Below are positions 9,643-16,972 of a stretch of DNA of 47,256 nt, piece after piece (position 1 is the stretch's first letter; every line of letters starts with the position of its first letter). The notes under the pieces were generated by a model. That model was given only the letters and a program-made list of their open reading frames with translations, did not search any database and had not been told where the DNA came from. The stretch spans positions 1-47,256 of the forward strand of contig NZ_AEJB01000231.1 in assembly GCF_000331005.1 (NCBI RefSeq), written 5' to 3'. Origin of the DNA: Streptomyces turgidiscabies Car8 (lineage in GTDB: Bacteria > Actinomycetota > Actinomycetes > Streptomycetales > Streptomycetaceae). The position numbers were made by a program, and so were the translations under genes.

Positions 9643-9764
9643 CCTCGTGCGCGAGTCGCAACAGGCCTGACCGCACACAAGCGGGTACGACCGGACACGA
9701 CCGCCTACGTACCCCCTCTGCTTACTGCACCACCCCGCCGCAACTGCCCCGGAGGAGAAACAGC

Positions 9765-10604
9765 ATGAGCCGCAGCGACGTTCTGGTCGACGCCGACTGG
9801 GTCGAGGCCAACCTCGACAACGCCGACATCGCCATCGTCGAGGTGGACGAGGACACGTCCGCCTACGAGAAGAACCACATCCGCAACGCCATCCGGATCG
9901 ACTGGACCAAGGATCTCCAGGACCCGGTACGCCGTGACTTCATCGACGAGGAGGGCTTCGAGAAGCTCCTCTCGGCGAAGGGCATCGGCAACGACACCCT
10001 CGTGGTGCTCTACGGCGGCAACAACAACTGGTTCGCCTCGTACGCCTACTGGTACTTCAAGCTGTACGGCCACGACAGCGTCAAGCTGCTCGACGGCGGC
10101 CGCAAGAAGTGGGAGCTCGACGCCCGCGAGCTGGTCGAGGAGGTCCCGGAGCGGGCCGCCACCGAGTACAAGGCCAAGCCGCAGAACAAGTCCATCCGCG
10201 CCTTCCGCGACGACGTCGTGGCGGCCATCGGCTCGCAGAACCTGGTCGACGTGCGCTCGCCCGACGAGTTCAGCGGCAAGCTGCTCGCCCCGGCCCACCT
10301 CCCGCAGGAGCAGTCGCAGCGTCCGGGCCACGTCCCGTCCGCGCGCAACATCCCGTGGTCGAAGAACGCCAACGACGACGGCACCTTCAAGTCGGACGAC
10401 GAGCTCAAGGAGCTCTACGCCGACGAGCAGGTCGACCTCGCCAAGGACACCATCGCGTACTGCCGTATCGGTGAGCGTTCCGCGCTCACCTGGTTCGTCC
10501 TGCACGAGCTGCTGGGCGTGGAGAACGTCAAGAACTACGACGGCTCCTGGACCGAGTACGGCTCCCTGGTCGGCGTGCCGATCGAGCTCGGCGCCAACAA
10601 GTAG
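9765..10604 (+). CDS. Thiosulfate sulfurtransferase (rhodanese, two-domain)
   Basis: Transfers sulfane sulfur from thiosulfate to a thiophilic acceptor through a cysteine persulfide. Two rhodanese domains: the N-terminal, inactive one (residues about 5-135, YEKNHIRNAIRIDW, LLDGGRKKWE) and the C-terminal, catalytic one (about 155-275). The active-site loop is CRIGERS at about residue 233, as in actinobacterial CysA/SseA enzymes. The start is ATG 9765 with GGAGGAGA 9-10 bases upstream. It is followed 94 bp later by a DUF1416 gene, its usual partner, and preceded by the Cys leader peptide that probably controls the operon. Confidence 0.95.
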   Translation: MSRSDVLVDADWVEANLDNADIAIVEVDEDTSAYEKNHIRNAIRIDWTKDLQDPVRRDFIDEEGFEKLLSAKGIGNDTLVVLYGGNNNWFASYAYWYFKLYGHDSVKLLDGGRKKWELDARELVEEVPERAATEYKAKPQNKSIRAFRDDVVAAIGSQNLVDVRSPDEFSGKLLAPAHLPQEQSQRPGHVPSARNIPWSKNANDDGTFKSDDELKELYADEQVDLAKDTIAYCRIGERSALTWFVLHELLGVENVKNYDGSWTEYGSLVGVPIELGANK

Positions 10605-10698
10605 GACCAGCGGGACCAGCAGTAGACCAGTAGCAAGCGAGCACCCCGTACACCCCGACCGGCCTTCCCTCCGGTCAGACCTCTGATGGAGAAAAGAC

Positions 10699-10986
10699 AT
10701 GTGTGGAGCGAAGGCCGGCGGCCCGGACGCCTCGACGATCAAGCCCGGTGAGACCACGATCCAGGGCCAGGTGACCCGCGACGGCGAGCCGGTCGTCGGA
10801 TACGTCCGCCTCCTGGACTCGACCGGCGAGTTCACCGCCGAGGTCCCCACCTCGGCGACCGGACAGTTCCGCTTCTACGCGGCCGAGGGCACCTGGACCG
10901 TCCGCGCGCTCGTCCCGGGCGGCACGGCGGACCGCACGGTCGTCGCCGAGACGGGCGGCCTCTCGGAGGTCGCGATCGCCGTCTGA
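10699..10986 (+). CDS. DUF1416 protein
   Basis: A 95-residue beta-rich protein, MCGAKAGGPDAS at the start, with a carboxypeptidase-regulatory-like fold pattern (IQGQVTRDGEPVVGYVRLLDSTGEF, FRFYAAEGTWTVRALVPGG). DUF1416 genes regularly follow the actinobacterial rhodanese, and a role in sulfur transfer or thiosulfate metabolism is assumed but not shown. A single Cys at position 2 is notable. The start has GGAGAAAAG just upstream. A strong hairpin terminator follows. Confidence 0.92.
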   Translation: MCGAKAGGPDASTIKPGETTIQGQVTRDGEPVVGYVRLLDSTGEFTAEVPTSATGQFRFYAAEGTWTVRALVPGGTADRTVVAETGGLSEVAIAV

Positions 10987-11003
10987 CGACAGGCACAGCT
11001 CGA

Positions 11004-11038
11004 CGAAGGGCCGTACTCCTCGGGGGTACGGCCCTTCG
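11004..11038 (+). terminator. Terminator of the sulfur operon
   Basis: A perfect 13-bp stem (CGAAGGGCCGTAC pairing with GTACGGCCCTTCG) with a 9-base loop, starting 17 bases after the DUF1416 stop. The downstream DUF3099 gene has its own promoter-like TACCCT. Confidence 0.85.
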
Positions 11039-11074
11039 CCGCGCACGGGCGGCCTGCGGACCTACCCTGGATGT

Positions 11075-11338
11075 ATGTACGCACGTCGTCGGCACGTGTA
11101 TTTCGCCATGATGGGCACCTGCGTCACGCTCTTCGTCCTGGCGTGGGGAGTCGTGCGCCTCTGGTCGATGCCGGTGGCGGTGGGTATGTGCGTGGTGGCG
11201 ATGGTGATCCCGCCCCTGGCGGCGATCGTCGCCAACCGCCGGGGCCCGGACGACCGCTGGTGGGACGACCCGTCCGGCGACACGAAGTCCGACGAGTGGT
11301 GGGACGAGCTGGACGGCAAGAAACGGCGACCGCAGTAG
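11075..11338 (+). CDS. DUF3099 small membrane protein
   Basis: An 87-residue protein with two TM segments (about 9-29 and 32-51), then an acidic, Trp-rich cytoplasmic tail (RWWDDPSG, DEWWDEL), the DUF3099 layout. Function unknown in the family. TACCCT at 11063-11068 lies 6 bases before the ATG, and no Shine-Dalgarno is seen, which suggests a leaderless transcript. Confidence 0.85.
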   Translation: MYARRRHVYFAMMGTCVTLFVLAWGVVRLWSMPVAVGMCVVAMVIPPLAAIVANRRGPDDRWWDDPSGDTKSDEWWDELDGKKRRPQ

Positions 11339-11352
11339 CGGAAGGGGTCCGT

Positions 11353-11742
11353 GTGGGACGTACGAGAGTGTCCACCGTCGTACTGGACACGCACGACGCG
11401 CACGAACTGGCCCGCTTCTACGTCCGCCTCCTCGATTACGAGATCCGCAGCGAGGAACCCGACTGGGTCCTCATCGGCCCCCCGCCCGGCACCGAGGGCG
11501 TCTCCCTGGCCCTCCAGACGGAACCCGCGTACGTCCCGCCGGTCTGGCCGACCCGGGCCCCCGGCGACCAGCAGATGATGCTCCACCTGGACATCGAGGT
11601 CGACGACCTGGCGGGCGAGACGGCGAGGGCGGTGTCGGAGGGCGCCACACTCCACGAGTACCAGCCCCAGGACGACGTACGAGTCCTCCTGGACCCGGCG
11701 GGCCACCCCTTCTGCCTGTGGACGGAGACAGAGGCTGAGTAG
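11353..11742 (+). CDS. VOC-superfamily (glyoxalase-like) protein
   Basis: A 129-residue single-polypeptide VOC protein: STVVLDTHDAHELARFYVRLLDYEI at the start, HLDIEVDDLA in the middle and VLLDPAGHPFCLW at the end. The GTG at 11353, six bases after GAAGGGG, fixes the start at MGRTRVS; the reading frame is open further upstream but that part overlaps the DUF3099 gene in another frame. It follows DUF3099 by 14 bp. Such proteins bind metals or small molecules or detoxify electrophiles; the ligand is unknown. Confidence 0.85.
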   Translation: MGRTRVSTVVLDTHDAHELARFYVRLLDYEIRSEEPDWVLIGPPPGTEGVSLALQTEPAYVPPVWPTRAPGDQQMMLHLDIEVDDLAGETARAVSEGATLHEYQPQDDVRVLLDPAGHPFCLWTETEAE

Positions 11743-11792
11743 GAACCGGCCGGGTCGAGCGCGAGGTGGGCAGGGAGGCAAGCGGTGCCGCG

Positions 11793-12032
11793 TTACCGTC
11801 CCGAGTGGTCGATGACGTTGCCGTTGGAGCAGTTGTCGACGTGGTCACTCGCCCAGCCGCCGAGGACGGGCGCGACGGCGACCTCCTGAAGGCATACGGC
11901 AGCGGCGGTGAAGTTCCAGTTGCTGGCGGCGTTGACGCCGCCACCGAAGTTGGAGTCGTTGTCGGCGTGGGCAGGGGCGGCGAGGGCGACGCCGGCGAGA
12001 GCCAGCGCGGCGACAGTGATGATCTTCTTCAT
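11793..12032 (-). CDS. Small secreted protein with one Cys pair
   Basis: 79 residues: a classical signal peptide (MKKIITVAALALAGVALAAPAHA, cleavage likely after AHA at residue 23), then a ~56-residue mature part rich in Asn, Ala and Gly with two cysteines (CLQEV and DNCSNGNVIDH). The size, signal peptide and Cys pair recall chaplin or rodlin surface proteins, but I cannot place it in either family. GGCAGGG precedes the ATG. It is a monocistronic gene, convergent with the VOC gene. Confidence 0.7.
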   Translation of the reverse strand: MKKIITVAALALAGVALAAPAHADNDSNFGGGVNAASNWNFTAAAVCLQEVAVAPVLGGWASDHVDNCSNGNVIDHSGR

Positions 12033-12127
12033 GCCCTGCCAACGACCCGCCGACGTCGGCGATACGGCCAGTCACTCTCCTGCTGGCCTTCCGCCGCCCG
12101 GCCCGTGGGGGGCGCAAAGATCACGGG

Positions 12128-12523
12128 TCACGAGCCGTGCTCCGCCCGCTGGTGCCTGCGCATCAGGACGTCCGCGTCGGTCTCCGCGCTGGCGTCCGAC
12201 TCCGCCTGCGCGGCCCTCCGTAGCCCAGCCACTTCGGCGCACGTCTCGCAGCCGGCCACCGGCTGGGGCGGCCGACCCACGTCCAGATAGCCCCAAGTTG
12301 CCCTACCCGCACGGTTGTTGGCGGCCCGTACGCCCGCACTCAGCCGCTGCTCGGGCGTGGCCACGCGGAGCGACGAGGGGACCGCCTGCCACTCCCGGCC
12401 CCCGCCGACGGGCCGCAGCATCGCGTACGGGCCTGCGGTGGCCCGGTACTCACCCACTCTGTCCGTGTCCGGGTCGTGGACCAGCGTGCCGGGCTCGAAG
12501 GATGTCGTCGGCTCGGTAGTCAT
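12128..12523 (-). CDS. Hypothetical partner of XRE/DUF397 pair
   Basis: 131 residues, beginning MTTEPTTSFEPGTLVHDPDTDRVGEYR. The first part resembles small Streptomyces proteins encoded divergently from, or beside, XRE/DUF397 regulatory genes. The C-terminal part has an ETCAEV motif and a charged helix ending HQRAEHGS. I prefer ATG 12523 (AAAGGAAC about 7 bases upstream) over the longer TTG at 12544. No catalytic motif. It is divergent from the XRE gene across 173 bp, so both may share control. Confidence 0.72.
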   Translation of the reverse strand: MTTEPTTSFEPGTLVHDPDTDRVGEYRATAGPYAMLRPVGGGREWQAVPSSLRVATPEQRLSAGVRAANNRAGRATWGYLDVGRPPQPVAGCETCAEVAGLRRAAQAESDASAETDADVLMRRHQRAEHGS

Positions 12524-12696
12524 GGGTCCGTTCCTTTCATCCAACTTCTATACGGAATGCGGTGTTTGTACTACTCTGCGTATTCGGGTTCAGGGTGAGC
12601 ATGGCCCATCCGTGCCGCCAAAACGCCGTTGACCAGCGGTCGTTCGGCGCGGGGAGCCGCAAATTCCATAAATTCCACGGGCAGGAGTGCGGTGCG

Positions 12697-13539
12697 ATGC
12701 CGTCGAGAAGGGTGATCACCGGGCGAAGCCAGGAGCCCAGGCGACGGTTCGCGGAGGAGCTGCGCTTACTCCGGGCCGAGCGTGGGGAGAGCCTGCGGCA
12801 GCTTGCGGAAGTGTTGGGGTGGGACGCGTCCCTGTTCGGCAAGCTGGAGAGCGGGGCGACTCTGGGGAGCCCGGAGGTGGCCCAGGCCTTGGATCAGCAC
12901 TATGGGACGGGTGGGTTGGTGCTCACCTTGTGGGAGCTGGCGGTTGGGGATCCGACGCAGTTCAAGGAGCAGTATCGGCGGTACATGATGCTGGAGAGCG
13001 AGGCGGTGAGCCTGTGGCACTACGCCGTGAGCAGGCCGCCGGGCTTTCTCCAGACGGACGCATACGCGCGTGAGGCGCTTGCGGCTGGCGGCATCAAGGG
13101 GGAGGAGCTGGACCAGCAGGTCGAAGCGCGCGCAGGGCGACGGAAGTTGCTGGAAGGGGACGACCCTCCGCCGTTCCGCGTTGTTCTCTCCGAGGCGGTG
13201 CTGCGCACTTCGTTGCGCGACTCGCGTGAATGGAGGGAGCAGCTGGAGTTCCTGGCGGCGGCTGCGGACTACCCGAACATCGCGCTTCATGTGCTGCCGT
13301 TCAGTGCCGGGCCGCACGGCTTGGTGAGTACGGACGTGATGTTCCTGCGGCTGCTGGACGGCCACACCGTGGCTTACGCCGAGAACGACGTCCGAGGCGA
13401 ACTGATCGAGGAAACAAGCAGGGTTGAGCGTCTGCAACGGACATATGATGCGGTACGTGACCTGGCGCTGTCCCTGGCCGAGTCGCGGATGTTCGTCCTG
13501 CGGATGTTGGAGGAAGTGCCGTGCGAGCCATCGACCTGA
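12697..13539 (+). CDS. XRE-family regulator with DUF5753
   Basis: 280 residues. The helix-turn-helix (about 15-65: RFAEELRLLRAERGESLRQLAEVLGWDASLFGKLESG, read in parts) is followed by the DUF5753 ligand/partner domain (IALHVLPFSAGPHGLVSTDVMFL, YAENDV). This is the WhiJ-like class of Streptomyces regulators that pair with DUF397 proteins and influence development. ATG 12697 has CAGGAG 9 bases upstream; the open frame back to 12562 is probably untranslated. It overlaps the downstream DUF397 gene by 19 bases. Confidence 0.9.
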   Translation: MPSRRVITGRSQEPRRRFAEELRLLRAERGESLRQLAEVLGWDASLFGKLESGATLGSPEVAQALDQHYGTGGLVLTLWELAVGDPTQFKEQYRRYMMLESEAVSLWHYAVSRPPGFLQTDAYAREALAAGGIKGEELDQQVEARAGRRKLLEGDDPPPFRVVLSEAVLRTSLRDSREWREQLEFLAAAADYPNIALHVLPFSAGPHGLVSTDVMFLRLLDGHTVAYAENDVRGELIEETSRVERLQRTYDAVRDLALSLAESRMFVLRMLEEVPCEPST

Positions 13540-13724
13540 GCAGTGTGACGTGGCGCAAGAGCAGCTACAGCAACTCGGACGGCGGCCAGTGCATCGAGGT
13601 CTCCGACAACCTCCCCGCCATCGTCCCCGTCCGTGACAGCAAGGCCCCCGACCGAGGCGCCCTCCTCATCGAGGCCGGCGCCTGGTCGGCGTTCGTCGGC
13701 GCTGTGAAGGGCGCCGGGATTTAG
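13521..13724 (+). CDS. DUF397 protein
   Basis: 67 residues with the family core TWRKSSYSNSDGGQCIEVSDN and VRDSKAPDRGALLIEAGAWSAFVGAVK. DUF397 proteins work with the cognate XRE regulator, probably antagonising it. The GTG start lies inside the XRE gene (overlap 19 bases) with GGAGGA upstream, implying coupled synthesis. Its TAG overlaps the end of the convergent DsrE gene by 4 bases. Confidence 0.92.
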   Translation: MRAIDLSSVTWRKSSYSNSDGGQCIEVSDNLPAIVPVRDSKAPDRGALLIEAGAWSAFVGAVKGAGI

Positions 13725-14083
13725 TAGACGAGGGCCTGCGCCCCCTCCGCCATCGCCTCCTGGACGAACACCTGGGCGCCTGCGATCCGTACGCCCTCGA
13801 TGACGTCCTTCTCGGTGATGTCCCGCCGGGCCGCGCACTGTGTGCACAGGGTGAGCCGGCCCGCCGCGAGGACCGAGTCGATCAGTTCGGGCAGTGGCGC
13901 CGCGTGCGGCAGCTCGAACTCGGCGGCCCGGCCCGGCAGGGCGAACCACGCCGACTCCCCGGTCAGCCACAGGGACACTTCGACTCCGCTGGCCACGGCC
14001 ACCGCCGCCACCGTGAACGCCTGCGAGCAGCGCTCGGGGGCGTCGGCCCCGGCGGTCACCTTGATCACGAGCTTCTTCGCCAT
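13721..14083 (-). CDS. DsrE/DsrF-family protein
   Basis: 120 residues. Starts MAKKLVIKVTAGADAPERCSQAF and continues with AAVAVASGVEVSLWLTGES and LCTQCAARRDI, as in DsrE-like sulfur-relay proteins; the CTQC motif could hold the sulfur-carrying cysteine. The ATG at 14083 follows TACGAT by 6 bases on the minus strand, so it is probably leaderless. The longer in-frame upstream extension is not credible. Confidence 0.88.
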   Translation of the reverse strand: MAKKLVIKVTAGADAPERCSQAFTVAAVAVASGVEVSLWLTGESAWFALPGRAAEFELPHAAPLPELIDSVLAAGRLTLCTQCAARRDITEKDVIEGVRIAGAQVFVQEAMAEGAQALVY

Positions 14084-14201
14084 GGCCGCATCGTAGGCGG
14101 GGCGGGCGCCGGGCGCAGACCTGGCCGAGAGAGCCGGGCCCCGGCCGCGTAAGCTGGGGCCCGGCTCGTGTGCACACAACCGATCGTCCGAGGAGCACCC
14201 C

Positions 14202-14303
14202 GTGCTTGAGGCATTCTTCGAAGCCCTGCTTGTTCTGGTCGCCGTCGGCGTTCTCGCCTTCGCCGGTCTGACGGTCAAGAAGCTGTACCAGGGCCAGCGC
14301 TGA
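14202..14303 (+). CDS. 33-residue conserved membrane peptide
   Basis: GTG start with AGGAG 6-7 bases upstream. The peptide begins MLEAFFEALLVLVAVGVLAF, one TM helix, and ends GLTVKKLYQGQR, a basic tail. It is too short for routine calling. The clear ribosome-binding site and amphipathic layout make it convincing, and I remember near-identical Streptomyces peptides at this position. It sits 46 bp ahead of the nitrobindin-like gene. Role unknown. Confidence 0.75.
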   Translation: MLEAFFEALLVLVAVGVLAFAGLTVKKLYQGQR

Positions 14304-14349
14304 CCACCGTCTCCAGGAATCGCACCAGGAATCACAGGAACCGTCGCTC

Positions 14350-14925
14350 ATGATCGAGATCCCGTCCGACCTGCACAAGGACCTTGTGCCTCTCGTCTTC
14401 CTGCTCGGCGAGTGGGCCGGCGCGGGGGTTTACGACTTCCCCGGCGACGAGAAGTGCAACTTCGGGCAGGAGGTCACCTTCACGCACGACGGACGTGACT
14501 TCCTGGAGTACCACTCCCACTCGTGGGTGCTGGACACCGACGGCAACAAGGTCAGGCCCCTGGAGTCCGAGTCCGGCTACTGGCGCATCGACGCCGACCG
14601 CAAGGTCGAGGTCGTCATGGTCCGCCAGGACGGTGTCGTCGAGGTCTGGTACGGCGAGCTGGCCGCCAAGAAGCCGCAGATCGACATCGTGACCGACGCC
14701 GTGGCACGGACGGCGGCCTCGGGGCCGTACACCGGCGGCAAGCGGCTCTACGGGTACGTGCACAGCGACCTCATGTGGGTCGGCGAGAAGCAGACCCCGG
14801 ACGTCGAGCTGCGCCCGTACATGTCGGCGCACCTGAAGAAGGTCGTCACCCCGGACGACGTCGAACGCTGGGCGAAGGCCCTGCCGGACGACATGCCGGA
14901 CGACGGGATCGCCTTCTTCAAGTAG
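14350..14925 (+). CDS. FABP/nitrobindin-like beta-barrel protein
   Basis: 191 residues of the heme-binding FABP-like (nitrobindin, THAP4-type) family. The hallmark GEWAGAG is at residues 20-26, and a C-terminal His161 in MSAHLKK sits where nitrobindins place the axial heme ligand. Family members bind ferric heme in a ten-stranded barrel and react with NO or peroxynitrite. It ends 16 bp before nur, and the nur promoter overlaps its last codons. Heme binding is inferred from the motif, not shown. Confidence 0.88.
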   Translation: MIEIPSDLHKDLVPLVFLLGEWAGAGVYDFPGDEKCNFGQEVTFTHDGRDFLEYHSHSWVLDTDGNKVRPLESESGYWRIDADRKVEVVMVRQDGVVEVWYGELAAKKPQIDIVTDAVARTAASGPYTGGKRLYGYVHSDLMWVGEKQTPDVELRPYMSAHLKKVVTPDDVERWAKALPDDMPDDGIAFFK

Positions 14926-14928
14926 ACC

Positions 14929-14941
14929 TAGACTGGGCGGT
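14929..14941 (+). promoter_or_regulatory. Leaderless promoter of nur
   Basis: TAGACT at 14929-14934 followed by 7 bases to the GTG of nur. No Shine-Dalgarno is present. The TAGACT begins in the spacer just after the stop of the preceding gene. Confidence 0.5.
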
Positions 14942-15397
14942 GTGGTGAGCACCGACTGGAAAAGTGATCTGCGGCAGCGCGGTTACCGGCTGACCCCGCA
15001 GCGCCAGCTTGTCCTCGAAGCCGTGGACACCCTCGAGCACGCGACACCCGACGACATCCTCGTGGAAGTACGGAAGACGGCGTCGGGCGTCAACATCTCC
15101 ACGGTCTACCGGACGCTGGAGCTGCTGGAGGAGCTGAGCCTCGTCAGCCACGCCCACCTCGGGCACGGCGCGCCCACCTACCATCTCGCCGACCGGCACC
15201 ACCACATCCATCTCGTCTGCCGCGACTGCGACAACGTGATCGAGACGGATGTCGCCGTCGCCGCCGACTTCACCGCCAAGCTGCGCGAGGACTTCGGCTT
15301 CGAGACCGACATGAAGCACTTCGCGATCTTCGGCCGCTGCAAGGACTGCTCGGCCAAGGGCAGCAAGTCACTCAAGGCTTCAACTACCGAGTCGTAA
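14942..15397 (+). CDS. nur: Nur, nickel-responsive Fur-family regulator
   Basis: Represses nickel uptake and the iron superoxide dismutase gene when nickel is present. The opening MVSTDWKSDLRQRGYRLTPQ matches my memory of S. coelicolor Nur. The metal ligands known from the Nur structure are all in register: His70, His72 and His126 (nickel site) and His33, His86, His88 and His90 (second site). Two CxxC pairs (93/96 and 133/136) are visible. The GTG start is leaderless-like. No nickel transporter or sodN gene lies in the window, so targets are distal. 151 aa. Confidence 0.95.
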   Translation: MVSTDWKSDLRQRGYRLTPQRQLVLEAVDTLEHATPDDILVEVRKTASGVNISTVYRTLELLEELSLVSHAHLGHGAPTYHLADRHHHIHLVCRDCDNVIETDVAVAADFTAKLREDFGFETDMKHFAIFGRCKDCSAKGSKSLKASTTES

Positions 15398-15419
15398 GCC
15401 TCGTCGTAGGCTTGTGCCC

Positions 15420-16385
15420 ATGAAGAGCCCTCTGCTGTCCCTGCCCGGCGCCGTTTCCGCCGAGGGGGTGGACGAAGGTGTCGCCGGCCACTACGGCGAA
15501 CTGTTCCGCGAGCAGCGTGCGCTCGCCGAGGGCGTCGGCTTCGTCGACCTCTCCCACCGCGGCGTACTCACCGTCACCGGCGACGACCGGCTGAGCTGGC
15601 TGCACCTGCTGCTCACCCAGCACGTCAGCGACCTGCCCGTCGGCCAGGCCACCGAGGCGCTGATCCTGTCCGCGCACGGCCACATCGAGCACGCGCTGTA
15701 TCTGGTCGACGACGGTACGACCACCTGGGCCCATGTGGAGCCGGGAACGCAGGAGGCGCTGATCGCCTACCTGGAGTCGATGAAGTTCTTCTACCGGGTC
15801 GAGGTCGCCGACCGGACGGACGAGTTCGCGGTCGTTCATCTGCCCGCGGGCGCGATCGCGGAGGTACCGGCCGGGGTCGCCGTACGGGAGACGGCGTACG
15901 GGCGTGATCTGTTCCTTCCCCGGGGCGACCTGGAGGCGTACGCCGAGAAGGCCGGGCCGGCGGCGGGGCTGCTGGCGTACGAGGCGCTGCGGGTCGAGCA
16001 GCACCGGCCGCGGCTCGGCTTCGAGACCGACCACCGGACCATCCCGCACGAGCTGGGCTGGATCGGCACGGCGGTGCACTTGCAGAAGGGCTGCTACCGG
16101 GGCCAGGAGACGGTCGCCCGGGTCCAGAACCTGGGGAAGCCGCCGCGCCGGCTCGTCTTCCTGCACCTGGACGGCAGCGAGGTCCATCTTCCGCCGGCCG
16201 GCACGGAACTGCGGCTCGCGGACGACGGGCCCGACGGGCGCAAGATCGGGTTCATCACGACGTCCGTACGGCACCACGAGCTGGGGCCGGTCGCGCTCGC
16301 CCTGGTGAAGCGGAACGTGGCGGTGGACGCGCGGCTGGTCGCCGACACGACCGCCGCCGCACAGGAGGTCGTGGTCGAGCCGTAG
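15420..16385 (+). CDS. YgfZ/GcvT-domain folate-binding protein
   Basis: 321 residues. YgfZ-like proteins help assemble or repair certain iron-sulfur enzymes with tetrahydrofolate. The diagnostic motif KGCYRGQE is at about residues 222-229, containing the conserved Cys. The GcvT-like aminomethyltransferase fold is apparent (FVDLSHRGVLTVTGDDRLSWLH at the start). I place the start at ATG 15420 because TAGGCT ends 7 bases before it; the GTG at 15414 is the alternative. It follows nur by 22 bp on the same strand. Confidence 0.93.
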   Translation: MKSPLLSLPGAVSAEGVDEGVAGHYGELFREQRALAEGVGFVDLSHRGVLTVTGDDRLSWLHLLLTQHVSDLPVGQATEALILSAHGHIEHALYLVDDGTTTWAHVEPGTQEALIAYLESMKFFYRVEVADRTDEFAVVHLPAGAIAEVPAGVAVRETAYGRDLFLPRGDLEAYAEKAGPAAGLLAYEALRVEQHRPRLGFETDHRTIPHELGWIGTAVHLQKGCYRGQETVARVQNLGKPPRRLVFLHLDGSEVHLPPAGTELRLADDGPDGRKIGFITTSVRHHELGPVALALVKRNVAVDARLVADTTAAAQEVVVEP

Positions 16386-16402
16386 TTGGCCCGGATTCCC
16401 GT

Positions 16403-16828
16403 TCACATCTCCAGGAGCACGGTGAACGGGCCGTCGTTCGTCAGGGTCACCCTCATCTGGGCGCCGAAGCGGCCCGTCGCCACCGTCGCGCCCAGGGCCC
16501 GGAGTTGGGCGACCACCTCGTCGACGAGGGGTTCGGCGACGTCGCCCGGGGCTGCCGCGTTCCAGGTGGGGCGGCGGCCCTTGCGGGCGTCGCCGTACAG
16601 GGTGAACTGGCTGATGACGAGCAGCGGGGCGTCGATGTCGGAGCACGACCTCTCGTCCGCCAGCATGCGAACCGACCAGAGTTTGCGGGCCAGTTGGGCC
16701 GCCTTCTCCTTGGTGTCCTCGTGTGTGACCCCGACGAGGACGCACAGGCCCTCGCCCGTGATCTCGCCGGTCACTTCACCGTCCACGACGACGCTCGCGC
16801 CGTCCACTCTCTGCACCACTGCACGCAT
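16403..16828 (-). CDS. dtd: D-aminoacyl-tRNA deacylase (Dtd)
   Basis: Removes D-amino acids, and Gly mischarged on tRNA-Ala, from tRNA. 141 residues, complete: [19 protein letters not shown] at the N-terminus, the catalytic SQFTLYGD motif at about 73-80, and the C-terminal cis-Gly-Pro motif [11 protein letters not shown]. Convergent with the YgfZ-like gene 17 bp away, and divergent from rsiG. The ATG sits 6 bases after CATGAT, a possible leaderless promoter. Confidence 0.97.
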   Translation of the reverse strand: MRAVVQRVDGASVVVDGEVTGEITGEGLCVLVGVTHEDTKEKAAQLARKLWSVRMLADERSCSDIDAPLLVISQFTLYGDARKGRRPTWNAAAPGDVAEPLVDEVVAQLRALGATVATGRFGAQMRVTLTNDGPFTVLLEM

Positions 16829-16874
16829 ACGCCCATCATGCCGTGCCGTTGGAGGGATTCTTTTTGATCCTTAA

Positions 16875-16889
16875 GCCCCTATCTGGGGC
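16875..16889. other. Small inverted repeat between dtd and rsiG
   Basis: GCCCC-TATCT-GGGGC in the 144-bp divergent spacer. It could be an operator or part of an upstream structure; no factor is known to me. Confidence 0.3.
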
Positions 16890-16972
16890 CGTTCGGGGGC
16901 ACTCGGTCACATAGCGGCCACTTGGGGTGGCACGATGCTCCCATTCGCCTGTCGAGGGGACGGTAGAGGCAC

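Noticed and set aside
9705..10850. Minus-strand frame opposite the rhodanese gene
   Set aside because: Low-complexity Leu/Val/Asp composition typical of an antisense shadow; the plus strand has clear rhodanese motifs.
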